Source: Moniliophthora roreri (Eukaryota > Basidiomycota > Agaricomycetes > Agaricales > Marasmiaceae). Taken from it: 64,000 nucleotides of DNA. The first letter of the stretch is position 1; the number at the start of each line of letters is the position of its first letter. The stretch lies in assembly GCA_001466705.2 (NCBI GenBank), contig LATX02000209.1, positions 310,001-374,000 on the forward strand. The letters run 5' to 3'. The notes under the pieces are model-generated. The model made no database searches, was not told where the DNA came from, and saw only the letters and a program-made list of their open reading frames with translations. This document shows, piece by piece, positions 11,920-25,750 of this stretch. The translations under genes were made by a program, and so were the position numbers.

Positions 11920-13461
11920 TTATACTTCCTGGCCTACTGATTCCTCTCCGCTGCGAGACAATAGCCGTGACCTAGTGGAAGCGACGGTATCAAAGCTATG
12001 TCTCCTCAATCTTGACAGATTCTTCGGGGATATGTCGAGCACTGTATCTGATCGCATCGTACCTGAACATGCCGGTGCGCTAGCTATCTGCATGGCTGAT
12101 ATCGATACTGCTTCGTCCACAGTGGAAAAGCTGAGACCGCGAGCTATTCGTACGATGAGCAACGTCTGCGATATACCCTATCACTGGATTAGCTTCACGG
12201 CTTTGTGGGCATACTCGAAAGGATGCTCACCAAGATGGGCATTATCGTGTTTTGAATGATACTGCCTGCTATAACGACACCAGTTATGCTTCCATCTCTA
12301 CTTCCGTCGTACTTGAGGATGAGCGCCAACATTAGTGCAGCATATATAATGAGTACGACTGGGTACATCATTCCAGACTCAACACTGCAAGTAGATCAGC
12401 CATCGTAAAGTATATGGTGTATGTGAACATACGTGACGGCAATAATGAGATTATACATTTTTTGGGTTCGGACGCCGAGTATGCCTTTTACTTTCCGCGA
12501 GATATACAACACTCGCCCAGCTATTTCCAGAAAATTGATCAGACATTGATTAGAGATGAATAACGATCTTACCAATCATCATTGTCAAGAACATGTTGCT
12601 GAACGCTGTGGTGAAGTACAGAGAACAGTTGATGTAGTTCACCGACATGAGGTCCTTCACCCAGAGAACAAGACTTTGTTTGGTCCTTCCCAGTTGCCCG
12701 TTAAGAGTTGAATCATAATTGACTCCGGAGTAGAAAAATTGCCAGCCCCCCCGAAAGCGGCAAATCACAACGAGTGCAATCACTAGAAGAGTCATCAATC
12801 AGATAGACCCTCTGAAGATCTTATTCAAACTTCACCATAATTAATCATGCATAGAACTGCAGGCAGGATGACGATGTTGCGCCTTTTCCCCCAGACCGCG
12901 TAGCAACGCCATAACTGTGAAACGTGTGAATGAAACACTGAAGATTGTGATTGAACATGTCCGCACCATTATCAAATCGGCAATGAGACTTTAGTGAGGT
13001 TGGTTAAACATGAGAGTTATTTGGAAACAAACAGCTCTTACTTGGCCAAAAACAAGAGGATGACTTGTAATAAAGTCCTGGGATAGAGTGTCAATGACAG
13101 CTAGCGAACGAGTGTAGAATACTGACCACCACCGGTAGACATTGTCACTCAGAAAAGCTTTATCCGCTACGACAATGCTAGCAATGAGACTTGTAGTTGC
13201 CAAGCCAAAGAGCGTTGTAAGGAGGAACAACAGAAGGTGTTGCCGTTGCTTTCGCTTCACTAAAACTCCTATACATTGCAAGAAGAGCCGAATATAGACA
13301 CCTAGCACGGGTACTCAGCAGGATACAGTGATCTCAAAGGGATTATTACCATATACCACACACCCAATCTAGTTACTGGCAGTCAGCGGAATGTAAACAG
13401 CAGTTTCCGAATGATCACTCACAACGATGAACGGGGTATAGCTGTCGATGTATTTGAACAT
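11920..13461 (-). CDS. Multi-pass membrane protein, fungal family (copy 1)
   Basis: Ten exons (minus strand) 13461-13423, 13368-13350, 13301-13127, 13077-13042, 12988-12967, 12914-12836, 12782-12573, 12520-12433, 12384-12231 and 12177-11920 give 359 residues with every junction in phase. About seven hydrophobic spans are visible, for example HLLLFLLTTLFGLATTSLIA, LLQVILLFLANLIADLIM, YFTTAFSNMFLTMMI and YPVVLIIYAALMLALIL, followed by a polar tail with DTVLDISPKNL and RRHSFDTVAST. Conserved soluble bits include LWRCYAVWGKRR. This resembles a large, uncharacterised seven-span family expanded in Agaricomycetes; a receptor role is possible but unproven. Exons 2 (19 nt) and 5 (22 nt) are microexons, also present in the paralogue at 15865-17439. 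Confidence 0.85.
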
Positions 13462-15864
13462 GAGATAGGGCAACGGGGAAGGACTAGAGTGTGCCAAATA
13501 AGTTACGAAACCATACTTATACCCATCCACCCGCAACTGCGGTGCACAGGATACTTCGTCCTGATATAGGCGCGAGTCTCAGCATCTCCTCCCCCGTTCA
13601 AGAGTACCCCCAGGAACGAAGACCTGGTGATATAACTATCCATAGCTCAAGCCCTGAGTCCGTAATGATCTATCAGTTTTGTCGGGAGCCATGGAGTGAG
13701 GCGGTGGTCGCATGTTGATGGAAAGAAGAAGATATCAGCATGCGAGCGCATGAGCGGCTGAGCGGGTTGTCATAGATGATGCCGACAGACTTCTCTGGAC
13801 TCCGCCTGACATAGGATTTAGCTTCAGGGATCTTTCCGATGGAGGAAGCAGTTCAGGATGTATAGTCCTGTTCGTGATTATATGAACCTATGCATACTTT
13901 TCGTGGAATTGGGATGATCAGCATGGATTCAATTGACGCTATCGGCCGAAATGAGCCGACTCCTTATTATAAGCACAGACTTGGTGGAGGAAAGAAGATA
14001 CAATCGAATTTGATGCTGGTTCTCTAGTATGACCACGGTTAAAATGTAAAAGACGGAATGTCTCTTGCGATGCTCACCTTTCCCAAATACCAATAGCTTT
14101 GCTTAATCTGATACTTCGAAATCATGCTTGCTTGAATACCGTCTCTATTGTGTTGAGTTTCTTGAAACTCCAGTATACATGCTGAAAAGGAATCGAAGGA
14201 GATCATGACGGCCGAGATGAAAGATGATAACTGGAGCATCATGCCCAACAAGATGTGCGTTGATGTTATTCGATGCCATCTGGAAATGCGGCAAATCCGA
14301 TGTTATCCGATGCCCATTTGATGTTCTGGCAACGAAACTCTGAAATGGTTTTCTCTTCATCCTAAACAACTTAGACACATACCTATCTTAAATTTGACGC
14401 GTCTGGTGGGACTTAGCAAGAAAAAAATCAACCGAGCCATTCTGTGGTCTGTGCGCTATTCAATTTCTCGGGCCCGCCCTGAACATTTCCCGCGCTCTTC
14501 TCTTTCTTCTCAACCACCACCATCTCCGCCTCTTGCTTCTCAACCGCCACCGTCTCCCCTTTTCCCTGCCACGTCACCGACTTCCCGGCCCCAACTTCCC
14601 GAAGATATCGCGAACTACGCATCAAAATTGCTTGAGAATGGATTAGTCTGGGTTGCCACTAGTAGGATTGGCTTTCGGTGCGCCTGCAACAACTTCCATG
14701 CAACTAAAATGTACTAACGAAACAGCAGATCCCGGAAACACTCAAGGTGAAGATCTTCCCATCAAGATTGATGAGGAGATACACAGACACCAGGTACGCT
14801 TCTCTCTTGTCCCCTTGTACCGTGCTGAGAGGTACCACAGAACACCACAATCTCAGAAGCCTCATAATTGGTGAGTTTTAGGCTCTCGTTATTGGCTTAT
14901 CCCACATTACTGACTGTCAAATATATTAGATGTACAATTCAAAAGACAGAAATGATGAACAGATGGTGAAGATTTGTTGGGCATTGGGCAGAGAGTTTCG
15001 TGAGGTAGGGCAAAGGGTTTGTATGGTCAGGGCACTGAGGGCAGGGGCATCGGAAGGTGTAGGGCGTCGGGACTTCCCCTCAGACTTGTTGGTTACTATG
15101 GTATCTCAGGCACAATGTATTGTAGTAACACTCAATGAAATGATGTTTTCTAAAGCTATCTGATGAAATCTGATGGAGAATGAGGCCTACGAACACATAT
15201 GCAGGATACATCGAATGGCGTAGGATAGCATCGAATAGCATCGAAAAAATTCCGACTTAACGATGTTATCCTATGCCATCCGATGTTATACGATGTGATT
15301 AGAGTTCGTCAGTTTCCATCAGATGCAATCGGTGGGCATCATGCATCAGGCCGCCATCCCCCAACTGGTGCCGGACCTGGCAGCACAGCCCTAGTTCATC
15401 TTTCCATTTCCAATATCAATTCCGCCGACTTTGACCAATGGTCTGTTGAATCTCTACTCGCTATCATCTTCTGTCAGTCCAAAGTTTGTTTCTCTTTCTT
15501 TGCAATACTCTCATGGTATATATGCCTGGCCACTATTACAAACAAGGTTCGAAAAAAGATATCTCGGCCCGTATCAACAGTCTGCTCTCACATCGCAGAG
15601 TCCAATCATATAGTATCTGGGGCTGTAAATTGTTTCTTTCAGCCACTCACAACCAGTGCCACACTCCATTGTTCTTGATGATGCTGATAGATTATGGTCT
15701 TGGAACTATATCACTTGATCTTCCTGGGGGTACTATTCTTGTTTGAGTGCATGAGATGATGCTGAGACTCATGGTGTATCTTGTGCAGTCCAAGTGCTGT
15801 AGGGGTATAAATGTGTTCTCATAAATTATTTGATCTACTAATCTTTCCCCCACTGCCCTGTCCT
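13462..15864. other. Divergent intergenic region between the two membrane-protein genes
   Basis: About 2.4 kb separating the head-to-head pair. A 107-codon open frame at 14394-14717 has a proline/serine-rich, low-complexity middle and no recognisable domain. Short GATGTTATYCGATGCC-like words recur at about 14257-14320 and 15261-15295. A 25-bp imperfect stem-loop is annotated separately. No other gene is supported. Confidence 0.4.
15209..15285. repeat. Imperfect inverted repeat (stem-loop)
   Basis: Arms at 15209-15233 and 15261-15285 match as reverse complements at about 22 of 25 positions, with a 27-base loop. Both arms carry GGNRTAGGAT-type words that also occur near 14.3 kb, so this may be the end of a small dispersed element. 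Confidence 0.5.
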
Positions 15865-17439
15865 ATGTTCAAAATCATAAACAGTTATACCCTGTTCATT
15901 GTCGTAAGTGATCATTTATAGAGACTGGTTTACATTCCTGGGCCACTTACCAGTAGCTGTCAATAACTAGGTTGCATCTGTGACATATGGTAATAATCCC
16001 TTTTCAATTGCTGCAAGTTGCTAACTTTGTGTTTTGTGTGTTTATAGGCATCTATGTTTCACTCTTTCTGGAGTGCACAGTTCTTCTAATGAAGAGAAAG
16101 CAATGGCAACGTCTTTTATTGTCATTCCTCCTTACAATACTTTTTGGTTTGGCAACAACAAGTCTCCTCACCTCCATTATCCAAGCGGATACATCTTGGC
16201 GGAGTGGCAATGTCTACTGGTGGTGGTCAGCACTCTGTGGCTCCGAATTTGCTAGCTAAAAGTTGACACAAACATCCCATGGCAGGACTTTATTGCAAGT
16301 CATCCTCTTATTTCTGGCCAAGTAAGAGCCATATGTTTCAGACAAACTCTTCATTTTCAACCAATCTTATTCAAGTCTTGTTGTACATTTGATAATGGTG
16401 AGGGCACAGTGACTTGTAGACAATCACATCTTTCTTTCATTCACATGGATCTACAGCTTTGGCATTGCTATACCATGTGGGGGAAAAGACGCAGCATCAT
16501 AATTCTGCCTGCAGTTATATGCTTGATCAACCATGGTGAGATTTAACCAGGATTTAGACGGTCTACTTGACTGACAATACAGATATCTCCTAGTGATTGC
16601 GCTCATTGTAATTTGCCGCTTTGGGGGCGGTTTGGTGTTTTCCTTCTTCGGCACATACAACAGTAATGTTCTTAACATCGGATTCGAAGAACAACGAGAC
16701 CACTATATTCGCAGGGTGATGTCGGCCATTTACGTTAATTCTGCTCTGTACTTTAGCGCGGCCTTGAGCAACATGCTCTTGACAATGATGATCGGTAAGA
16801 CCATTCTCAAATCAATGCCTGATTAATATTATTACTCCTTTGAAATATATAGCTGGGCGAGCGCTGTATATCTCACGGAAAGCAAAAGGCATGTTTGGCG
16901 TCGGAATCCAAAAAATGTTTCATCTCGTTATTGCAATCACGTATGTCCACAAACATGATATACTTTTACTCCCAATGGCTGAACTGTGTACAGTGTCGAA
17001 TCTGGGATGATATACCCCGTCACACTAATTATGTTTGCTGTGTTTATGGCATTCATAACGACTTTCCTTCACAACTACCTTCAAAGCAAAGGTCAACCAC
17101 CTGATTTTTTAGCTACTATCGTCGTAGCCGGCAATACTATTCAAAACACGATAATGAACATTTCAGTGAGCATCTGTTCTGTATGCCCACAAGTTGTGAA
17201 GCTAACTCGGCGGTAAGGGGATATCCCAGACCTTGATCATCATGCGAATCGTACGAGGTCTTGGCGTATCGGACACGATAGCCAGCGTACCGGTACAGTC
17301 AGGTACGGTGCTTGACATATCCCCGAGGAATTTACCCAGGGCGGATGGGTCGAGAAGACATAGTTTCGATACCATCGCTTCTACTCGGTCACGGCTTTGT
17401 TCTAGCGACGAAAAGGAGTCGGGGAGCCAGGCAGTGTAG
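15865..17439 (+). CDS. Multi-pass membrane protein, fungal family (copy 2)
   Basis: Exons 15865-15903, 15971-15989, 16048-16225, 16286-16321, 16376-16397, 16457-16535, 16594-16794, 16853-16940, 16994-17165 and 17218-17439 give 351 residues, all phases consistent. Intron positions are identical to the copy at 11920-13461, including the 19-nt and 22-nt microexons. Shared text includes FGLATTSLL, LLQVILLFLAN, LIMLWHCYTMWGKRR, ALSNMLLTMMI, ESGMIYPVTLIM and, in the tail, GTVLDISPRNLP and RRHSFDTIASTRSRL. The conserved tail suggests a functional cytoplasmic segment. The two genes point away from each other. Function unknown; a sensory or transport role would be a guess. Confidence 0.86.
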
Positions 17440-18529
17440 ATAAATGAATAAATCGAGGGTCGTATATCATCAGTGAAAATGGCACCATGTATAAGTACAC
17501 AAAATGTTCAATTCCAGGATATGCTCACTTGAATAGCTTATGACGCATAACGCAAATGGAATTGCCAAGGCGAGTCGCTCGTACCTGAGCCTGACTGATA
17601 AACACAATGACTCTTCGGAGGCGAGAAGGCTGTGGAGAAAGAGGATGCTATAAGAAAATGAATAAACAACCGTGATAGGTGTGCTTACTAGAGTCAGGTA
17701 GCATGGGGTGGAAGATGTGGAATGAGCGACGGATTAGGCGTCAGCGGCGAGCGAACGGCACACCAAGTCCTCTTCTACTACTGGCAGCATTTTGAGCAGT
17801 ACGAACGTCACGGGTTACAGGGCGCCGCCGTTTGTTTGAAACATCATTGGTCACATAGTAATAGGTCGAGATTAATCCAAAAAATGTTTGGGAAACACAG
17901 AGCTTCCGGGGCAAGAGCAGCTAACATATGGCCGGCTTCGTTGGGCGTTGGCACGAGGCAGACGCTGGGCGAAGAACCCAAAATTAGCATTTTCACCGCG
18001 TTCAGCTGCCGACCCCCTCCTGAGTCTGGTATCTCAAGCTTGAACACATTCAAATGTGTCACAGGTCACTCACCCATTGGCCGAATCCAAAATTTCAAAC
18101 ATCCGGTCCTGGTCATAGCCGTGTTCGAACTGCTCGAGATGCTACAGTACTACATAACAGGTAAAGTCGCTGATAGAGGAAGGGACAGTCAGCTAGGTAC
18201 TTTTAAACCGACATTTGAACTACCTTGTCCATACCAAAAGCAACATATGTATCATGAAATAGACGGACAGGGCGAGAGAAGACGAAAAGTTGAGAGAGAG
18301 AAGACAGAGGTGATAAGATTATCACTACGATAACGGCTTTACGGTTCGGTACCGTACATGCCGGCACCCGAATTTTTTCTTGAACCTCGACAATCATGTT
18401 CCTCCGCCCACTCTCGTCGTCTTTGGAAAGCTCATGAAGGGGTTAGTTGGGTTATGGATTAGCTTTTATTTGGTCTCCATGCTTCAGGTATTACAGGTCT
18501 CTATCACAGTTAGTAAGCAATGCTTACAT
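17440..18529. other. Intergenic region with a weak inverted repeat
   Basis: About 1.1 kb. Bases 17776-17820 and the reverse complement of 18108-18153 are roughly 75 percent alike, reading as QHFEQYERHG and QHLEQFEHGY, so this may be an inverted relic of a coding fragment. A 203-codon plus-strand open frame (17722-18333) spans it but shows no domain or introns and is not called a gene. Confidence 0.3.
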
Positions 18530-18815
18530 TTTTGGCGGCTCTGTGTGGTGTCAGTGCTGCAGCTCAGAGCGCCGGTGATGTTGTGTTGGGTGATTTTTCA
18601 AGAATAAAAGAAGTGTGGGTCATGGCAAGCATTGTCGAGCGAACGTTGACGTTGGGGGGGAGGGGGGACATGGTAGTGGTTATAGGTCAAGCAGCGACGC
18701 GTGATTTCAAGGCGCCAGAGTCAAGTTACGTCTTGTTGTGTTACTTTGCAAATCACTAATTTGTTGTGGTCCGAGGAATGCGATGCTGCGATCATGACAC
18801 GAGGATTCTGTAACT
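18530..18815. repeat. Third copy of the duplicated upstream segment
   Basis: Resembles 11500-11860 in the same orientation, without the following low-complexity gene. It marks the right edge of the region that carries the membrane-protein pair. Confidence 0.6.
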
Positions 18816-19113
18816 GATCCTCAAGCCTTGGCGTTAGCTCGGCACGAGGTTGTGGTTAGAGCTGCTACATACTGGATGAGAGGTGTTGTTGTCTTATACA
18901 TATACCTAACCTTGTGTATTTGTATACGATTCCATTCCATTCCAAGAAGGATCAGTTCATTCCATGTTTCTTGTTCTCGGGCACCAGATGCCGAATCACA
19001 CAGACACGCGCACACACAGGGGGAACCTCTCTTGGTTGTCAACCATCACCATCACCCACTCACTCACACACACACATTCTTTTTCCCCAACCCACTCCTT
19101 TTTATAGCAAACG

Positions 19114-20753
19114 ATGTACTCGACCCTGGTGGCCGCTTTGCTTTCGTCGCTACTTTTTGTCGGCGTACAAGGCACTCAATGGTAAGCCAGCCCACAACCG
19201 CAATGGCATGTCATTGACTCTTAAAAACAGTAACGCAACGAATCATTGCCCGAGTACAGCTCCCTGTTGTAGTACGTCTTTTCGAGTACTCCCCTCTACG
19301 TGTTTGCTGACTGACAGTTATATATAAAAGGTGAATTCGGGTTTTGCGGGGACGAACATGTACGTTTTTGACAGTTTGACGCTGAGGAGCTGGGTGGGGT
19401 AGTGTATGTTTGTATATGATGGGAGAGGAGCGTCGAAAATCCTTTGAATAGCTCCCCAAACGCCCAACTCATCCCACATCACATTTTTTTTCCTCGGACA
19501 TCTCGCTTATTACTCTACTCGCTTTAAACCAGTTCTGTCTCGGAGGCTGCAACCCTCTCAACTCGTACTCGCTCGATTCATGCAAACCAAATCCTCTTTG
19601 TCAAGATGCCAAGGTGCGTGCGTCACCTCCTACTCCTCACCTCTTCCCATTCCTAACCACATACATACACACACAGTACACATTCGCCGACAACTCCCGC
19701 ATCCTCTCAAACGCTTCCTTTTTCGACGGCAACGTCTCCGAATACGACTGGGTAGTCGACAAGGGCTCAATCATGAACACCAACTCTTCCGGTGGTGAAT
19801 TGGCTCTCTTGCTTACACAAACCAATGGTGGAACGAGGATTTCTTCAACGAGATATGTGCATTATGGAAAGATTACTGCTTCGCGTGTGTTTTTTTCTCT
19901 TCGCCTTTCTCTTATAGCTCACGCTAACGCGTCCCCCAAGTCAAAACCGGCCGATGGGGAGGCGTCGTCACCGCTTTCATCACCATGAGTGATATCAAGG
20001 ACGAAATCGATTGGGAATTTCCAGGTGCTGCAACGACAGAAGCTCAAACGAATCATTTCTGGCAAGGAGTTATTCGTTAGTACCCCCTCCTCCTTTCCTT
20101 CTTCCCCCACTAACCCACCGCCTACCCACCCCACAGCCGAAAAAACCGCCGGAACAACCCAAAAAGGTCTCACCGACACCTTTTCCAACTACCACGACTA
20201 CACCATCGACTGGAAACCCGACCAACTCGATTTCGTCATCGACGGTAACGTCGTTCACACTCTCAAAAAATCAGACACGGTCGACGAACGTGGTGTTTCT
20301 CAATACCCAAGTACACCTTCTCGAGTTCAATTGTCTATATGGCCTGCTGGGATTGAAGGGTATCCAAAGGGAACGGTGGAATGGGCTGGTGGGATGATTG
20401 ATTGGAATGATCCGGATTATAAGGCTGCTGGTATGTTGTTGTGTTTCTCTCTCTCCATCTCTATAGATAAGGGTCTCATTCCTTGCGTACCAGGTCAATT
20501 CTACGCCCTAGTTAAATCCATCCAAATCCAATGCTCAGACCCTCAACCTCCCTCTCCCAATTCCAACATTACATCGTACATCTATGGAACTAATTCGACG
20601 ACGGATACACCTAGTATTGCGTTTTCGAATGCGTCGGTGTTGCTTAATGGTGCATTGAGAGGGGTAGAGGTTTTTGGACATGCGAGTGCAATGATGATTA
20701 GTTTGTTACTAGGTGGTGTTCTGAGTGGGGCGGTTTTGGTTGGGTGGGTTTAA
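19114..20753 (+). CDS. CRH-like GH16 chitin-glucan transglycosylase, probably GPI-anchored
   Basis: Exons 19114-19181, 19231-19271, 19331-19359, 19533-19613, 19677-19884, 19941-20075, 20137-20430 and 20494-20753 give 371 residues. The family cuts and reconnects cell-wall polysaccharides, linking chitin to beta-glucan at the plasma membrane and wall. Seen: signal peptide MYSTLVAALLSSLLFVGVQG; a cysteine-rich module CNATNHCPSTAPCCSEFGFCG then FCLGGCNPLNSYSLDSC; the GH16 catalytic motif DEIDWEF with E164, D166 and E168; IDWKPDQLDFVIDG; and a hydrophobic tail (MMISLLLGGVLSGAVLVGWV) after a Ser/Thr/Asn-rich linker, as expected for GPI attachment. The last intron (63 bp) contains no stop, so an unspliced form would also read through. 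It converges on a chitinase gene, with 309 bases between the stop codons. Confidence 0.92.
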
Positions 20754-21062
20754 AACTTTGCGGACGGACGGACGGATGGATGGAAGGATGGAAATTGTTT
20801 GCTTTTTTTTTTGTTGTCGTTGTCGTTGTCGTTGTCAGTTTATACTATACCCCCTGCAAACGTAATACGTACTGTTTTTCTTTGTGAACGAATCGACGTC
20901 CCTCAAATCTTGGTAATCCTCTTTTTCTCCGGCGCGCGTGCTCGCGTCTTGTTCGCGCATCCATACGAACAAGCGTCATTTTTCTTTCATGTCATACCAT
21001 AGATGTTACTACAGTAAAACATATCATAGAAAGAACTGGGGTATATACATGAAACGGGCAGA
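20754..21062. other. Shared 3' region of the convergent wall-enzyme pair
   Basis: Contains a GACG/GATG microsatellite-like stretch (20761-20790) and GTTGTC repeats (20813-20836). Both transcripts must end here. Confidence 0.5.
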
Positions 21063-22819
<1,757 letters not shown>

Positions 22820-22865
22820 TGTGGTGAATGTTCTTGGGGAAAAGTAACTAGGCCCCTCTCTCTCT

Positions 22866-22880
22866 TGCTCTTTTATATAT
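22866..22880 (-). promoter_or_regulatory. TATA box of the chitinase gene
   Basis: On the coding strand the sequence TATATAAAAGAG lies about 50 bases upstream of the ATG at 22819, followed by a GA/CT-rich leader. Confidence 0.55.
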
Positions 22881-24119
22881 GTATATGTATATGTAAATCC
22901 GGATAGATTGCGGAGCGGATATGTCAAGACAGCCGTAGTAGGGATGGGTTGCCATTCTGTTCTCTTTCCGCGAATCGAATGACGAGTTCGGTTCCAAGTT
23001 GCCCTTAGTCCTGATCTTATCACGTAACTGACTTGTCCACAGGTTGTATCGTTGCTTATAACGGAAGTATTTTCCGCCCCGAAGCGGCATCCCTTCGTAT
23101 TCAAGAGAGTTCCAGATTTCACCTACTACATATATTTGTAGCGGAAATTCTGGACTTATGGATCTCGTATACCCGAGTTGTCGCGTGGCAAGGTTGATTG
23201 GCGAGACGGCTACAATTGTTGACACGGCTCTGAGGCGATAATCCAATTTAGAACCACCGGGTTCTGAACGTGCATCTTCCTATCAGTGACATGAGTATAA
23301 TGGCTTTCCTTTCAACCTAGTCAATTCGCTTTACACCCAACCTTCTGTTCTCCGGACCAGCACAACCAAAAAAAAAAAAAAAGTACCTTGAATACAGCTG
23401 TACCTTCGAATACCCGTGTGGCAAAGAACCAGCTAACAAGGATCCGATCACTCGATACAGTACATGGTCGAGAAATAATTCTACATGGCTCCATGATGAA
23501 CAGAGGGGAAGAAAAAAAAAACTTTGAGCGAGCACTGGCAGAAGTTCATGTCAAGCATGCCGACTCGACTATCACCTTGCCACGCAACAACTTGGGTATG
23601 CGTATCGGTGAAATCTGTTGAGCCAAGCAGTGAATAACGTTTTGCAACTGCATCTGTTCTGGATATCGAGCGTGATTTTTGCGGAGAAATCTCGTAACAC
23701 GTCCGCGATTTTAAATTCACACTGACCTGCTTGAACTAACGATGATGAGGGAAATAGGCCTGGCTAGCCACTCTTCCTCGACAGAAGCAGACGGTCGTTC
23801 TTCTTGACTTCTACCAGTTGACGTGACTCGTTCCGCAGGTGAGTTCCGCCTTTGACCCACGGATCGAGTGAAAGGGCACTTCTCCCTCATTGATTGTCGC
23901 AATCCCAATCTTCTGAATCCCCAGTCATCCTCATCCTGTCCTCATCCGGCAATTTCACTCGCTTCCCATAGGAATCCCAATTCACTCGTCGCGCCTCCAA
24001 GTTATCAGTACAGAGGTGGTACAGTTGATATACTCAAGTACATACTAATCGCGAACCCTCGTTCGGCTAGAATTTCAACTCACGCTTCCGAGCTGCTTTC
24101 ATAGCCAACCGTCCGTACT
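22881..24119. other. Upstream region of chitinase; no gene recognised
   Basis: Roughly 1.2 kb. A plus-strand open frame at 23868-24104 (78 codons) has no domain I recognise. Nothing else is supported. Confidence 0.35.
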
Positions 24120-25750
24120 CTACATGGCTTCGCAGCCCCCCCGGCTCACGACGTGCCTCAAGACCCTTCCAAAACGACCACCCTTCCCCACTTGTACGAT
24201 TTCATTGGCGACATTAAGCGGAGCAGTTTGAAAACGGGAAAGGTTCGCTGTAATGTCATTGAGGTGCTTGCGCAGTTGGTCGTTCATGAGGGTCAAGGGA
24301 AACCATGCGGTTTTAGAAATGACATGTGCTGAAATGGCCAAACGAGACTCTTGCCAGTAGATGAAAAACACCGAGTTTGGACAGTACCGATGGGAACAAG
24401 CGTTGAAAAAAAAGTTATACCATATGTCTTGATGTCAGCCTTGAAGGGATCGTGGAATCGATATCGCAAATTCCCTTCCTTGTCAGTACCAAAATACTCA
24501 TCGAGTTTTCATAGCCCACCCTTGTTGATGACATGCACTCTGTCTTCAATAGCTCTCAAACTTGATGCTGTAGCCACAATCGATGAGATGATACCGTACA
24601 TTCACATCTAGGCAATCCTTGAGTTTGGGTTCAGGCGGAATAATTTACGATGTGCTTGACAGTAGTTGACCAAGGGATTCATGCCGTCTGGATACAGAGC
24701 GTCGGGATTCATCATGCTTAGTAGGGTCAAAAACACGAGGCATGGGCCACTTACCGGCGTGCGATATTGTGTTCGTGGGAGGAAAACTGGTTACTGAGGA
24801 GGAATACGAATCGCATCAGGCGTGATATATAGTGATTCATAATTCGGAGCGCACCTCAAGAATCTGTCGCATGATCGCTAAACCGTCTGCAATCAAACGA
24901 AAAGGAGGCATTTGGCAATCACTTGGAAGAGGTAACACCATTATGTTGCCCTCCTTTCGGTAGCTCCGCAGAAAAAGAATCTAGGAGATGCGGGTAGGGA
25001 TTGTGAGGGTCGTTTCTAAGTGACGAAGACGCAAGATACTGCATGGTCTCAAGCACTTGAGCGCCATGCAGCGAGTGATCCCCGCGCTTGGTGGGTAGAA
25101 AAATTAGCTTGAACGTCACGGGCATTTCGTCGTGAATGCGACTGCCATCGATAACGAGTCCTTCTATCGAGTTCGAATACGACGTACCGGTATCGAATTC
25201 TTCAAACCCTTCATATCTTCTCCTCTCCTTTCTCAGTACATCCTTCACAGACACACCTTGTTCTACCCATCCCACCCATCCAACAAGGGTGATATCGCTT
25301 GCGAAGATGGTACCCTTTTTCGAGTAAAAGTCCATGATTTGCAACCCATTGAAATTCATGTGAGTTGAGTTTCGAAAGGAGCATTGGAATCTTGTCCTTG
25401 TTGGAAAACGTCTGCAAAATTCGTATCAAGTCCTTTTCGTGACAAGGTCAGAAGAGCGCCAAAAAAGAAACGAAAGAAATTTCATGCCTTGGTTGACAGT
25501 GCGGTTTTCCCGAGTAAAAGGTTTCGTCGGACGTGGCGTCGAACATGGTGGTAGAGAGAGAATGGTGTCTTGCCGAAGACACCGCGAGCCTCGACGCCAA
25601 TAATTTGACTTTTAGCGCCCGCGCCGTTTTTGTGGAAAATGACGATAGCTTTCTCTGTCCGGCGTCACAATACATCACGACTCGAATTCTAGGTTCCACA
25701 ACTTCTTCCGAGTCATTCACACCATGTCAAGAACTATCCCTCGCATAATC
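24120..25750 (-). pseudogene. Decayed unrecognised protein gene (copy 1)
   Basis: Fragments in several minus-strand frames look like coding text but are broken by stops and frame changes: IFHKNGAGAKSQIIGVEARG (about 25600), GLVIDGSRIHDEMPVTFKL with FLPTKRGDHSLHGAQVLE (about 25100), PDGMNPLVNYCQAHRKLFRL (about 24680), LDEYFGTDKEGNLRYRFHDP with FKADIKTY (about 24440), and LNDITANLSRFQTAPL (about 24240). The same final two blocks recur at 26.07-26.38 kb. I cannot assign a family. Confidence 0.45.

Noticed and set aside
16226..16285. GC donor for intron 3 of membrane-protein copy 2
   Set aside because: At first the junction seemed to need GCACTC. Shifting the donor to GTCAGC restores the phase and a hydrophobic span in both paralogues, so it is an ordinary GT-AG intron.
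17722..18333. 203-codon open frame as a gene
   Set aside because: No recognisable domain or intron, composition unlike neighbours, and it crosses an inverted repeat.
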